DNA of 64,000 nucleotides, taken from Cheiracanthium punctorium. Its lineage: Eukaryota; Arthropoda; Arachnida; Araneae; Cheiracanthiidae. The translations under genes and the position numbers were made by a program. Every line of letters starts with the position of its first letter. Position 1 is the first letter of the stretch. Below the pieces are notes generated by a model. The model made no database searches. It was not told the DNA's origin and saw nothing but the letters and a program-made list of their open reading frames with translations. The stretch spans positions 1 to 64,000 of the forward strand of contig JAWZYV010000102.1 of the NCBI GenBank assembly GCA_038373885.1, given 5' to 3'. Below, piece by piece: positions 1 to 10,720 of the stretch.

Positions 1-74
1 TAAATATTTTCAAAAACAAATAATTCAATGTTTTGTATGCATGGTGTGGAATTTTAACATGTAACTAAAATTTT

Positions 75-241
75 TTATATTCACAATACATTTATGTAGG
101 AAAGGGGGGGCTTTGGGGCTCGATCCCCCCCCAAACCCTTTGGAGGATGATAGAAAATAACCATATGTGTCTTTTTCAGTGTCCAGAATCCATGAAAACA
201 TATTGAGTCCCCCCCTCCCCCCAAACCTACTGAATTGCTAC
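75..241. mobile_element. partial hAT-like MITE with G/C runs
   Basis: The right edge, read on the - strand, starts CAGGGCCGTAGTAGCGTAGC and runs into long G/C homopolymers, as in the intact MITE at 3389-3557 (CAGTAGCGTATGC...). The left boundary and a target duplication are not clear, so this is probably a decayed or truncated copy. Confidence 0.35.
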
Positions 242-1300
242 GCTACTACGGCCCTGTCGGATTGAGGGGAGACCTAGCATTGAGCTGTGACTTATTATTA
301 CTGGTTTTCTTTTTATAAGTGCAAGAATTTATTCTGATTCATGGTAATTTATCTTGTTAGCTCTTTGTTTTTAAATAATAAATTTTAGAATAAGGAATAT
401 TTATAAGTATATATATTTATATATAAATATTTTTATTTTTGAAAATATTCAATTTAAACGTTGGTACTTTTATTTTAAAGATGCCTTTTTAAAATTTAAA
501 TTATGGTATTAATAAGTCAAAAACAATTTTTAAAAAAATCTTCTTTAAATTAAATGCTAGTTTAATTGTAATGTTTTTAAACAAACTCTGAAATGCTGAA
601 AAAAATAAACAGCAACACTTTTTAAAGGCAACTGGTTAAAAATGATCAAAAACTCATTTCTTAAAATGTAAAATATTGGCTATATATAACTATGTGATTT
701 AAATTAATTAGTTTTGTTAGAACAGTTTTAATAATTATGTTTACTATTTTTTATATTGAAAAGCTTATTGCCCCTCACAGACTTTGATTAAACATAGCCT
801 TCTTATGAGAAGCTTAAACTTTCTACATTACCTCATTAATGCAAGGGAGTATATTTTACTTATTGGGAATTTCTGTAACAGGGCTGTATAAAAAGTAAAA
901 GTTTGTATTTATTTACTATTAATTTCCTGAAAATTTTATTCGACACCATAAAGTAACTTTGTAATTAATTATATATGTCTAGGATCAATATTTAAAGAAG
1001 AAAACCCAAGATAATAAGTGCTATTACAGTATTCACTTTATCTGCAAACAATCATCTGATTGCTGACATTAAAACTCTTCGCGACTTAAACGAAGCGATT
1101 TTCTGGTTTTATCTGATCCAGTCTTCGAATTTCTGTTTTGCGATGACTTTTCATAAGTTTCTTAAAACTGAAATGTTTCGTGGCTTTAAATGGTAAAATT
1201 CAGGGTCTTCCTATCGAAATGATAATAGATAATGTAAATTATCTGGCAATTATAAAAAAAACTGTACTTTATAAAACACTTTTTTACGTGACATATAGTG
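242..1300. other. AT-rich intergenic DNA, nothing recognised
   Basis: AT-rich sequence with short homopolymer runs and no open frame or repeat I could identify. It may include the body of the element whose 3' end lies at 1420, but no second terminus is visible. Confidence 0.4.
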
Positions 1301-1329
1301 CTGATGAGAAAAAACGAATTATTATGCAT

Positions 1330-1420
1330 ATTAAATTGGAATTATTGATCAATTTTTCGAGGAGGTGGGCGCAATTATGGCTTTTGGCCTAGGGCGCCAA
1401 AATGTGTAAATCCGGCCCTG
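1330..1420 (-). mobile_element. one terminus of a hAT-like element
   Basis: Read on the - strand this begins CAGGGCCGGATTTACACATT and continues with a GGCGCCC-rich subterminal segment, a terminal-repeat style common for arthropod hAT elements. The partner terminus was not found in the window and no 8-bp duplication could be paired, so the element is truncated or its other end lies upstream of base 1. The next element's coding sequence begins immediately after it. Confidence 0.5.
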
Positions 1421-1429
1421 AGTCTCTCA

Positions 1430-2523
1430 ATGAAGGATCGCGCTCTTCTGGTGAAGCTGTTCTACAAGAACGACGACTGTGCGCCTGCAGATTCAAAGAA
1501 ATTTCAGTCATTAAAGGGAATGAAAAAAGATCGTGGTCCAATTTCTGCAAAGGGTCTAAAGATTATGATTCAGAAATTTGAAGAAACATGTTCTTTTGAA
1601 ATGAAAGCTGGCAGAGGGAGGAAATCAATTGCTTCGACATCAGCAGTGGACGATGTGGCCACAGCATTAGAGGAAGGGACGAGCAGTTGCAGTGGTGTGC
1701 AAACGTGCAGTGCACGTGGTATTGCCCGAGGTTTAGACTCTCCTGCGAGTACGTACGGTGCACAGAATTATACGCAATATCCTGCATTGCTATCCATACA
1801 AAATGACACATGTTCAGGAGTTTCTTCCTGCTGACCTGCCAAGAGAGGCGTTTGCTCTGGAATTTCTCGCTCGCATGGAAGTGGACCATGAATGGCCATG
1901 GAACACTTTGTGGACAGATGAAGCCCATTTCCCCTTCCACCGGTTTGTCAACACACAAAATTGCAGGATATGGGCAAAGGAAAAGACATTCGCAACTGTA
2001 TCAAAACCGATCCATTCGCCAAAAGGTAACTGTGTGGTGCGGCTTCACAGCATCGTGTATGGTAGGGCCATTTTTTTTCGAGGAGATTCTTCCTGCGGGT
2101 CTTGTTACCTGTACCATGAATAGTAAACGGTACGCGAGTCTTTTGCGCAGCCAGGTCATTCCAGCACTTCAACATCGTGCATGTCTGGATAGCATCATTT
2201 TCATGCAAGATGGGGTTCCTCTTCACGTCGCAAAGCCAGTCATGCAACTGCTCAAGAGGCATTTCGGAAATAATCGACTTATCAGCCGTCATTGTCCAAC
2301 ACCCTGGCCTCCAAGATCACCAGACCTCAATCCTTGTAACTTCTGGCTGTGGGGTTATATTAAAAATGTTGTGTACATTGGCCGGGGTGCAAATTTAGCT
2401 GAATTGAAGACACGGATTACGCAACACATTGGCAACGTCACCCCTAAAACACTCCGATCTGTTGTGGAACATGCTGTTTATTGCTTTCAGCTGTGTGGCG
2501 GAGAATGGTGGAAAGCATATTGA
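1430..2523 (+). pseudogene. broken DUF4817/IS630-Tc1-mariner transposase
   Basis: Three overlapping + strand frames (1430-1834, 1758-2123, 1810-2523) together read as one transposase. An N-terminal helix-turn-helix region of DUF4817 type (from MKDRALLVKLFYKNDDC) passes by a frameshift near 1755 into the segment with LWTDEAHF (first catalytic Asp), then by a second shift near 2030 into FMQDG (second Asp) and RSPDLNPCNFW (third Asp). I count 37 residues between the second and third Asp, i.e. a DD37D spacing. Two frameshifts make it inactive. It is part of the transposon that ends near 3305. Confidence 0.85.
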
Positions 2524-2570
2524 ACCTGTCTGTCGCACGTCTAGCGATAATTCACAGGCGTTTTCATTGT

Positions 2571-2718
2571 TGCTTTTTATGTGGTTTTTGGCCCAAGGAC
2601 ACTTAAAAACCAAATCATTATGTGCTTTTTGTGCGATTTTTGGCCGAAGGACAATTAAAAACCGAATCATTATGTGCTTTTTATGCGGTTTTTGGCCCAA
2701 GTACAATTAAAACCAATT
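2571..2718 (+). repeat. 52-bp tandem repeat, about 2.9 copies
   Basis: Units start at 2571, 2623 and 2675, each beginning TGCTTTTT and containing GGTTTTTGGCCCAAGGAC followed by AATTAAAAACC. Period is exactly 52 bp between successive starts. It lies directly 3' of the transposase coding region in the same element, so it probably arose in its 3' untranslated part. Confidence 0.85.
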
Positions 2719-2971
2719 TTTTCCATCCAATGTGGTACGACCTTGACGTGGTGAATGGGCTTTAAACTAACAGTGCCACACCTGTTGACTGACTGCGACT
2801 TGGAACTCATTTTTCCCGTTAAACAACCCAAACACACATGCACATTGAACACTACAGTTGGTTTACTGTGCAACTCCTGCCAAAGCCGTCGTATTTCGAT
2901 TCAAAATGTCACTTGTAGCCGCATCCACTTTCGTTATGCCGTTTACAGCTCCATCTATTGATACATTTTGG

Positions 2972-3167
2972 CAGGGCCTGATTATATTATGACGAACTGG
3001 GGCCCCGGGCATTGATGAATTTGTGGGCCCCCATCTATGATTTTTGTCTTTCATAAAATTTTGATATAAAAAAGAATATTTCAGAACAACATTTTAAACT
3101 GGGGGGCCCTTTCGAGCCGGGGGCACTGGGCAAAGTCCAGATTTGCCCATGCAATAATAAGGCTCTG
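2972..3167 (+). mobile_element. 196-bp hAT-like MITE
   Basis: Terminal inverted repeats: CAGGGCCTGATTAT at the left and, read inward from the right, CAGAGCCTTATTAT. It is flanked by CATTTTGG (2964-2971) and CATTTGGG (3168-3175), an 8-bp target duplication with one mismatch. A second copy in the opposite orientation sits at 4596-4775. No coding capacity. It was inserted into the DUF4817-type transposon. Confidence 0.8.
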
Positions 3168-3388
3168 CATTTGGGAACGTTTTTTTATTATGCCAAATTG
3201 TTTCCCCCTTCTTCCAGTATACTCAGTTCAAATTTGAAGTCATTCTGACCTGTGGTTCTTTGTTTGCGACCTTTTGAAAGTGGGACTTTAATTATGGACA
3301 CCCTGTATATTGACATTCGGGAATGACATACCCCTTTCCGATTATGCTTTTTAGAGCCTGATTCACAGTTCTGGAGATTTCTCTCTGC

Positions 3389-3557
3389 CAGTAGCGTATG
3401 CAGACTTTCTTCAGGGGGGGGGGGTTATAGAGATAACTTTGTGTTAAAATGCGTAATATTTAAGCTAAAAATTATAACTTTATGGACATTTTGTTTAAAA
3501 AAGATTGACAAGGAGGGGTTTGAAACCCCCAGTCCCCCCCCCCTGAATATACTACTG
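3389..3557 (+). mobile_element. 169-bp hAT-like MITE with perfect 8-bp duplication
   Basis: Starts CAGTAGCGTATGCAGAC and ends ...TATACTACTG. It is flanked by identical 8-bp CTCTCTGC at 3381-3388 and 3558-3565. G- and C-homopolymers of about ten bases lie just inside each end and could pair. Too short to code. Confidence 0.85.
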
Positions 3558-4595
3558 CTCTCTGCGTCCATGTGACCTAGGGTTATGTGGAACTGATATG
3601 ATAGGGTGGGGTTGGGAAGACCCTTTTTACGGTGCTGCAGTTACATTCCATAAGATACCAGTAAAAGAAATTCAGGGTCCAAGATATAGCCGGAGAATCA
3701 GTTATGGTTGTGTTAAGCCTGTTACCATGAAGCTCTAATGAGAGTCATCTGGAATGGGCGATCAGGCGGGAAAACGGACCAGGATCCATTTTCACCGGCA
3801 GGAGGCGCAGCGCACCGCTTCAATAGGGATTTAGCGTTGTTTTGATTGTGAACGAGCTATATTTTTTTAATAAAATAAATTATTTTGATAGAATATGGGT
3901 CGAGCGAGTCACTGCTTTGCACCTGAATGAGACAGTGGATATCCAGAAGCCAGAAAAAGAAATGTATCGCTCGGGAAGAAAAATCCAACGTTATTTAAAG
4001 CTCCAAACAGCATCAATACAGCATCACCATAATATTTCTTTAATATGGCCCCTTATAAATGTATAACATAAAAAGTAACACTATGTAAATAGAAAACCTT
4101 TTGTACATGTTAGTAGTAGTATAATGCTAATATGAACACTTTAAAATACGGCCCAATAATCAAATTGAAACAGCAGTATAATACTTTGAAATTGTTCATT
4201 TTTAAAAAAATAATAACAGTTTTATGAATAATATTTTTCTGTTTATTAATTTAATTAGGATGGGGGAGGGGATTTTATAATATATAAGAGATACACAAAT
4301 GAATAGATATTTTTGGCATAAGTCTGCAAAACTTATACAAAAACAAATATTTTCAATTCAAAGTCTGTTTTTTTTTTAAATACAAAATTTTTCAAAATTA
4401 AAGAAATATTAGATTTTTTTCTGATATGTGAAAGCTTGCAAAACTGATGCAAAAGAGTCAATCACTGAATATGCGTGTATTTATTGAATTAATATTTTTT
4501 TTTCCTTTATGCTTTTTCATGAAATTTTTTGTAGTACTGAAAAATGATACTGATACTGAAAAGACATTGATTTTTATGTAATTTTTTGTGATACT
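3558..4595. other. intergenic, no gene recognised
   Basis: Contains an open frame at 3842-4066 without recognisable features, and A/T-rich sequence. I see no support for a gene or mobile element here. Confidence 0.4.
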
Positions 4596-4775
4596 CAGGT
4601 CCTTATTATCGCACGGACAAATCGGGACTTTGCCCAGGGCCCCCCAATTTCAAATCTTGTTCTGAAACATCCTTCTTTATATCAAAATTTTATGAAAAAT
4701 AAAACAAATTTCATAGATCCCCCCCCCCCAAATTCATCAATTCCTGGGGCCCTTGTTGGTTATAATCAGGCTCTG
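4596..4775 (-). mobile_element. 180-bp hAT-like MITE, second copy
   Basis: Reverse-complement relative of 2972-3167. The right end read inward is CAGAGCCTGATTATAACC and the left end is CAGGTCCTTATTATCGC. Flanks GTGATACT (4588-4595) and GTGGTGCT (4776-4783) agree at 6 of 8 positions, a decayed target duplication. Confidence 0.7.
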
Positions 4776-5368
4776 GTGGTGCTGAAAAACGGCGTTAAAT
4801 GTTTTTCTCTTTCCATATTTGTTTTTGTTTTTTGGTTTAACTAACCAACTTTAAGACTAAAGACAAAAAAATAAATAAATTAATAAATAAAATATAATGT
4901 GGAAGAGCGGGTATATAAGAGGAATTTATAGCCTGAAAGAAGGCAGGGAATATTTTTTAATTTTTAGCGAATTGCTACCAAAAATATTTGTCAAAAACTG
5001 ATCTACTATATAGTTCGCATGCAGTTTTAAAGAGAATTTATTTAAATTATTAATTAATTTATTAAATTATCAAACTGATGTTACATCGTTGTAACTAAGT
5101 AATATAGAAATAAAATTATTATATATGCATATTAATTATCATATTTATTTATTCAAATGTTAGTGTATACTTCATGAAATTTCAGCATAAATGAATAAAT
5201 CCAAATTAGAGAAGCATTAAATCGGAAAGCGCACGCGCGCGACGTTGTTTTTCGCTACCGTCAATAGATGGCGCAATCAATGGTAGCTGCAGTTTCGTCG
5301 GCAATTCTCATACTGCGTAGTTGGTCCAAGTTGGATAACAAGTCGATGTTTCTCCTCCCGAGCTTCAT
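4776..5368. other. intergenic; GC-richer patch 5225-5345
   Basis: Mostly AT-rich. From about 5225 to 5345 the base composition changes abruptly to GC-rich with CpGs (GCGCACGCGCGCGACG), ending at the P-like element terminus. This could be an original CpG-bearing promoter-like patch or outer element sequence; nothing in the sequence decides. Confidence 0.3.
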
Positions 5369-6163
5369 GCCTGTTACGTTCGCCTTGAAAACGCGAAATA
5401 GGGCGAGAAGATATCGCCGCTAGAGGGCGCTTTTACCGGGGAAAATATCGATCAGCTGGTCCGGATTTCGTGCATCTGAGTTTTAAAAAACTTCGTGTAT
5501 TATTGGATTACTTGTAAAAATGTGAAAATATTCCTTGATTTTTAACACATTAGAGTTTTAATAACTTGGATTAATCTTTGTAAAAAACTGAAAATGCAAA
5601 ATGACAGTATTTTAATAGCGTTATCGCATGCAACACTGTAAATAATGCAATTTGCTCTTATATTCTGTATTAAATGGTCGTACTAAATTTAATTTTTGTA
5701 TCAATGTGTCATTTATTGCTTGTTTGATCATTTGCAGCAAAATGATGCTTTTCAAAAATAAAAACTTGCAAATTCTTTTAGAAAATAATACTTTTAATAC
5801 ATACATAAAATTACATACATTGCATAAAATTAATGAAAAATAATAAAAGGGTGAACAGTAAAAATAAATTTATCACAGATATGGTTGTCAAGGGTGATTG
5901 TGCCTCTAAATAAAAATCCCTGAAATTTATATCATTTTTAAGGAAAAACCTTGAACTAAAAGAAAGTTAATTACATATAACAAATAGTTAATTACATGCT
6001 ACCAATATTAGATTTAATGTACTGATAGTAAATATTCAAGCAGTGAAATTCCTTAATTTTAACAATGAAAATGAAAAAATTATCTAACTTCTGATGGATT
6101 TCACTCTTTAGATGTTTAATGATAAATTAGTGTCCTTTGAATGGGATTCTTAAATCCTGAATA

Positions 6164-6823
6164 CTAAATATATTTTATTTGTGATAAATCTGTTTCTAAC
6201 ATAGAATTATCAGTTACTATTCTTAAAATTTTAAAACCAGCCTTTTCCACATTTTCTATGACAGAAACTGTTAATTTATGTAGTTCATTGCCAGTCAATT
6301 GGTTTGTGAAGAAATATGCAACAGGAATCCTATAATCAGTTGATAGCCTTTTAAAAAGGAAACACAAAAGATTATTTGCCAACCTGTCACTGATTCCTAT
6401 TTTTTCAATTTCAGTATCACAACTACCTAAAAACATATCAAGCTTTCTGTCATACAGTAATTTTGCTTTGATTGCCATTTCATCTATTATTAATGAGCCA
6501 AATTTTTCTTCTTCATGTGTTAAGTTTTTAAATTCATGATGAAGTCGCAACTGTATTAATGAAGTTATCCCAGTTTCTCCTGTTGAGTATCCAAGATACT
6601 TCTTTAATGTGCATTTGTGAGGAAGATTAAAAAAACCCATGTTTCTAACAAAATCATATCCTTTAGGTGAACGTTTCTGCCACAAAATGTAAAATTTTAG
6701 AGCTGTGCTATTCAGAGTAACTTTTTTCTTGCCATAATTTGAAATTTGCTCCATCAGCATAATAGCAGACATCTTATTTTCTGACTTTTCCTTTATTATT
6801 TTTTTTAGTTGCCACTCTTCCAT
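6164..6823 (-). pseudogene. P-element/THAP9-like transposase, RNase H-like part
   Basis: The 219-residue open segment matches the middle of P-type transposases. A basic N-terminal stretch (EEWQLKKIIKEK) is followed by a helix-turn-helix-like region (GFFNLPHKCTLKKYLGY). LIIDEMAIKAKLLYDRKLD resembles the 'DEM-IK...YD--LD' start of the RNase H-like domain with its first Asp, and LRIVTDNSM probably carries the second Asp. It ends at a stop codon far short of the family's usual length; further weak similarity continues just beyond it in broken form. It is the 3' continuation of the THAP exon at 8178-8681, with which it was originally contiguous. Confidence 0.8.
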
Positions 6824-7237
6824 ACTTTCTTTCTTTCTTCCTGCTTTTAAGGCAGAAATTTTATTTTTTATTTTTTAATTCTGTTCTGCAATGTAGAATT
6901 AACCCTAGTAGCAATAACCCATCGGTCGATGAGAGGCGGGTGAGTTAAATCCGAGGAGAAGGAGCAATGGCCTATCACGGCTTTTCATCCAAAAAAGGGG
7001 AAATTTCATCGGCAACTGGTACAAAATGTCCGCTCGGGGAGCCATAAAGCCGATCATCGTTTCCCGACGACTCCGATGAAATAACGAAAAGAAACCGATA
7101 AACTGTTTAAAATATATTTGTTAATAAAAAATAAACGACTGGCAGCAAAATTTTCAAAAAATGTCCGTTCTGTTTATTATGTTTTCGTTTTTTGTATGCT
7201 AAATTTCCGTTTTTCTGGGAAAAAAAAAATTTCTTCC

Positions 7238-7303
7238 TCCACCGGGCCCGAACCACGAGCGTACTGATTACGAGATAAGCGCGCTGCGCCTAGACCATCG
7301 AAT
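7238..7303 (-). other. tRNA-like sequence with pol III box A/B motifs
   Basis: On the - strand, TGGTCTAGGCG (box A-like, 7287-7297) is followed about 32 bases later by GGTTCGGGCCC (box B-like, 7244-7254). The T-stem does not pair well, so I do not call a functional tRNA. It is probably a tRNA-derived remnant carried in the nested element. Confidence 0.4.
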
Positions 7304-7860
7304 CTTGTCATGTGTAAGGCAAAGTGTGAAGTACCGGTTATTTTAGTCTCAGATTGGGACTTGGGTGAAATTTTGACAAAGTGTTGTTCAGCTATTATTA
7401 ATAATAGTCAAATTATTCGATTGGTAAGAAATTAATTTCACTTTTTACCAATGTATGTAAGTAGCAACAACATTCATAATTAATAATTAAAAAACAATAT
7501 TGCCAATTGTATAGGAATTTTAGTGTGATTTTAACTTTCATATTTCTTGGATAACTTTTAAAAATTAAATGATTTCTCTTCTTGCTGTTTACATTAAAGA
7601 GGTTTCAAAAGAGTTGCTCATTGTAATGAAGTTTCCGTTCGTTTTTCTTATAATGCAGCTGACGCTCAAATAGATTTTCTTTTCTTTTTTTTAATTATTT
7701 AAATATTACAAACGATTTTTATATAATAAATACTTACATTTTTTTGTAAATTTTTCTTTTCAAATTTAAATTTTGTGGGAGGGGGCAAGGGGGGGGATAC
7801 CACCCCCCTGCCCCCTCCCAACCCCAATAGAAGAAATTTGAAGTAAATTATGCGATTAAT

Positions 7861-8097
7861 TCAAGAATTGTTCAAAATTTCCCTTAAATTATGCAAAGAC
7901 ACATCTAAATTACGCAAATATTTATAGGAATTTGGGTAAAGTGTAAACCACTGGGGACACCCGCAAGGCCCGTTGACTATAGAGCTGCAGTTTCGGATAA
8001 GATATTGTTTTTCGGTTTCCCATCGGCGAAACTGCTCGTCTAGATCACTTCTATCCATGAATAAAAATTCATCTATTGCAGATAAACAAAAGTGCAC
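7861..8097 (-). CDS. unrecognised small open frame inside nested element
   Basis: 78-residue frame with a balanced composition unlike the low-complexity frames around it, including WETEKQYLIRNC, CGCPQWF and a C-terminal LHNLREILNNS. It does not belong to the P-like transposase: it lies inside the piggyBac-like insert. I do not recognise a family, and it may be a decayed transposase piece or chance. Confidence 0.2.
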   Translation of the reverse strand: MHFCLSAIDEFLFMDRSDLDEQFRRWETEKQYLIRNCSSIVNGPCGCPQWFTLYPNSYKYLRNLDVSLHNLREILNNS

Positions 8098-8171
8098 TTG
8101 CCGATGACTGAATTCGATGAGTTAACGATGAGTCGATGAACGACCGAGCAGAAAACAAGCAGTCATTGCTA

Positions 8172-8681
8172 CTAGGGAACTTTCCTTAGAGCTCTCAACC
8201 GGTTCTGAAGCTTTTTAGTTGTAAGTGTTGCTTTCTTTTTTTGCACTGTAACATTACAATTAGCAGAACTACTTTCAATTGGTTCTGCCGGTAAATTAAC
8301 TGAGGCGTACGTCTCAGAATTCTTTCCTAAACAGCACTTTTTCAATACTGTATTTTCACAAAATCTTGAACTGGGCGACTTCCTTTTTTTGGATGATCCT
8401 GGAAGTTTGTACGATGGATATCCTGGGAAAATACTCGGAATAGCACTTGGAACCAGCCTTTTTCTCTTTGTGCTTTTGCTAAAATCATCATTTGTGAAAT
8501 GTTTTTCACACACTACCGAATGATGTGTAGATTTCCACAAACTTCCCCGTTTTTCTCCTTCCTTGGATATAGCATTTATCCAAGCTGCTCTAATCTCTAA
8601 ATTTGATGGAAATTCAAAGAAACTTGTTTTTATAGATCTTCTAGCTATCGATTTACAAATCGGTACACAACAGTACTTCAT
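8172..8681 (-). pseudogene. THAP-domain exon of P-like transposase
   Basis: Residues 1-90 form a THAP C2CH zinc-binding, sequence-specific DNA-binding domain: MKYCCVPICKS at the start, the conserved AWINAI Trp, CEKHF, and a final PSIFPGYPS with the usual Phe-Pro. THAP domains are the DNA-binding part of P-element transposases and of THAP9. A basic linker (KKRKSPSS) and a coiled-coil start (KKLQNRLRALRK) follow. The frame is cut at 8177 by the nested element: only the last codons come from its terminus, giving a premature stop. The Met start at 8681 fits the family. Confidence 0.85.
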
Positions 8682-8848
8682 TGTAGCGTTTTATTAGCGT
8701 TTAAACGAACACAAATAAGACTCAGTTTAGCATGTAAACAAATGGAAATTCGGGATGTGTTTCCCCGGTAAACGCGCCATCTAGCGGCTAGAAATGAACG
8801 TATTTTTGTCTACCTTTTTAGCTTTGAAAAACGCCCAAAGTAACAGGC

Positions 8849-9172
8849 TGGAGATAATCCCCGTAGGCTACGGCAGAAAGATTTCTTCGAGGTGTGGCAA
8901 CATTTTCTGTATTATCCATATTATCGTCATCGTGAAAGATAAGTGTTGAAATTTTGAATTTTTACTTTGTACGTATTAGGAATTCGATTGTTATTTTTAA
9001 AATGTTAAATGGGTAAACATATAGTTTGTAAGAATTTAAAATCAATATTAAGTGTTTTTTGTTAAATCCGATAATTTGAAATTGTTCCGGATTTGTGCAC
9101 TAGATTTGATGTGAACGTAGTAATGGCGTCATCATGAAGATATCTTTCCCGTTACACTGTCAGTTGTGAAAG
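8849..9172 (+). promoter_or_regulatory. candidate RBBP6 promoter / noncoding first exon
   Basis: This is the longest repeat-free stretch upstream of the RBBP6 start, and it ends in a good splice donor (GTGAAAG|GTACGTG, GT at 9173-9174). The first coding exon begins with an acceptor near 17728, so a noncoding donor exon must exist upstream; this is one candidate. No TATA box or initiator stands out. This is inference only; another candidate donor lies at 12164. Confidence 0.25.
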
Positions 9173-9190
9173 GTACGTGTTTTTAGATTT

Positions 9191-9551
9191 TTAAAAGAAA
9201 ATTTACTAGTACATACCACTATTTGATGTTTATTAATTTTTAAGGGTATGCATATGAATGTTCATATGTTTGATCTGAACCATATTTTATAATGTTTTTC
9301 TGACGCCAACTCCCCCCCACACCTTCTTCGACTCTTCCCTTTAATATTTTTGTTCTAAACAATAGAGAAAAATTAAAAGAAAATTTACTAGTACATACCG
9401 CTATTTGATGTTTATTAATTTTTAAGGGTATGCATATGAATGTTCATGTGCTTGATCTGAACCATATTTTATAATGTTTTTCTGACGCCAACTCCCCCCC
9501 CCCTCCCCCTTCGACTCTTCCCTTTAAAATTTTTGTTCTAAGCAATAGATT
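9191..9551 (+). repeat. 182-bp tandem duplication
   Basis: Copy one starts at 9191 (TTAAAAGAAAATTTACTAG) and copy two at 9373, with high identity along the whole unit, including GGTATGCATATGAATGTTCAT and CTGACGCCAACTCCCCC. Differences are few and concentrate in the C-run, which suggests a recent duplication. Confidence 0.9.
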
Positions 9552-10690
9552 GACCTTATTAAACAAAAAAATTCTTCTTTTCTAATGAGTTTTTATATTA
9601 TTTAGATCATGTTTATCTTACAGTTAACTTATATATTAAGTAGAGTGTAACGTTAAACGATGCCTATGATGACTAGAGGTCATGAAATGACACACATAGA
9701 GTTGCGACACCTTTTCCTTTGCGTAGCTTTAAAACTGAAAATCATGGTACATATTGTGTACAATGGAAATAATCTAATTTCCACCAAAAACAAGATTTTT
9801 TGCATAAATTGCTTTCCACTTGTAAACAATTACATATCTGTCAGGTAATGATGATTTATATTTAAGGAGATCCAATTCTTTTTTCTGATTTTTAATTTTT
9901 TCTCGCTTAGAAGTGTCACGTGGCAAAAACTCAGTTATAATTGTTAAAGATAATCCATCCACCAATGCCTCCAATATTTCTGTTCGACCAAAACAAGGTC
10001 CTATTTAGAGTTTGAGAATATTGATATTGTAAATTGACGTTAATATAGAACGGACGCTTGACATTTTAATTTAATAAATTAATATTATTCCCTAAATATA
10101 GATCTTGTTTGATTTGTTTATATTTTTAAGTGTGTATCATCTGGTAGTTCTAAATAATGCTCTTCCAAAATTACCATTTTGCCCCACCTATAGGTTAATC
10201 AGCCGTAATAAAATGTAAAATGTGTCTTAATTGAGTTTCAATGCACTTTAAACACTCTAATTAAATGTAATTAATTCCAAAAATTTTCAAATGTTATGAT
10301 AAAAGTTCTTATAAATTTAAAAATGATTAGGGTCATTTGGTAGGTGGGAGAAAACGGGTGTGTATTAGAAAAATACCCTTTTTTCACTATGAAAAAATTC
10401 AAACATGTTATTATTATTATTTTTTTTGTGTGTGTCAGATTATTTTAAGAACTTGCCAAGTATTTCTAATGAAGCTTTAGGATCTCTCAACAACATTAAT
10501 GTGTGCAAAATTTCTTACATATGTTAGTAGAAAAACTTCAAGGAACTGGATTATATAAAAAAGCTAAAAATAAAGTTATAGTTTCTTTCTTTTCTTTTCT
10601 TCCCTCCCCCTCTCTGTGATGGGATAAAATAGTTGTGCAGTCGATCCAAAAAAGGTAAAAAATAGTTGCATCTGCATCCTGCTAAAGTAA
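9552..10690. other. intergenic, no gene recognised
   Basis: AT-rich sequence with two small open frames in opposite directions (9660-9848 and 9774-9974) that show no domain. A polypyrimidine TTTCTTTTCTTTTCTTCCC tract lies near 10585-10610. Confidence 0.4.
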
Positions 10691-10702
10691 ATGGCCCGTT
10701 CC

Positions 10703-10720
10703 ACGGGGGGGGGGGGGGGG
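10703..10720 (+). repeat. 18-base poly-G run
   Basis: An uninterrupted G homopolymer after CCAC. It creates an artificial glycine run in an overlapping open frame. Assembly length at such runs is often unreliable. Confidence 0.8.

Larger units (their letters stand above)
1421..3305 (+). mobile_element. DUF4817/mariner-type transposon, 5' truncated
   Basis: The 3' end, GGACACCCTG followed by TA at 3306-3307, is the usual terminus of this family: read inward it is CAGGGTGTCCATAATTAAAG with TA duplication. The matching 5' terminus is missing; a hAT-like end abuts the coding region instead. The body contains the broken transposase, a 52-bp tandem repeat and a later 196-bp MITE insertion at 2972-3167. 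Confidence 0.7.
6903..8177. mobile_element. piggyBac-like element nested in the P-like transposase
   Basis: Terminal inverted repeats of 16 bp, CCCTAGTAGCAATNAC, run inward from both ends. The left flank is TTAA (6899-6902). The right flank is AACTTTCC, consistent with TTAA that lost two bases. Removing the insert together with one TTAA copy rejoins the P-like reading frame through RKVNSTLQNRIKK, strong evidence that this is an insertion. The 1275 bp include a tRNA-like stretch at 7238-7303 and a G/C-run patch at 7780-7825. No transposase was recognised, so it is probably non-autonomous. Confidence 0.75.
5369..8848 (-). mobile_element. P-element-like transposon, split by a nested insert
   Basis: Imperfect terminal inverted repeats: left GCCTGTTACGTTCGCC, and right read inward GCCTGTTACTTTGGGC. 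A stronger inner inverted match reads TTTACCGGGGAAA with CCGCTAGA close by (about 5410-5445 and 8762-8785). On the - strand it encodes a THAP domain (8681-8178) and a P-type RNase H-like transposase (6823-6164), separated by a nested insert at 6903-8177. I could not pair a clean 8-bp target duplication. Confidence 0.75.
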
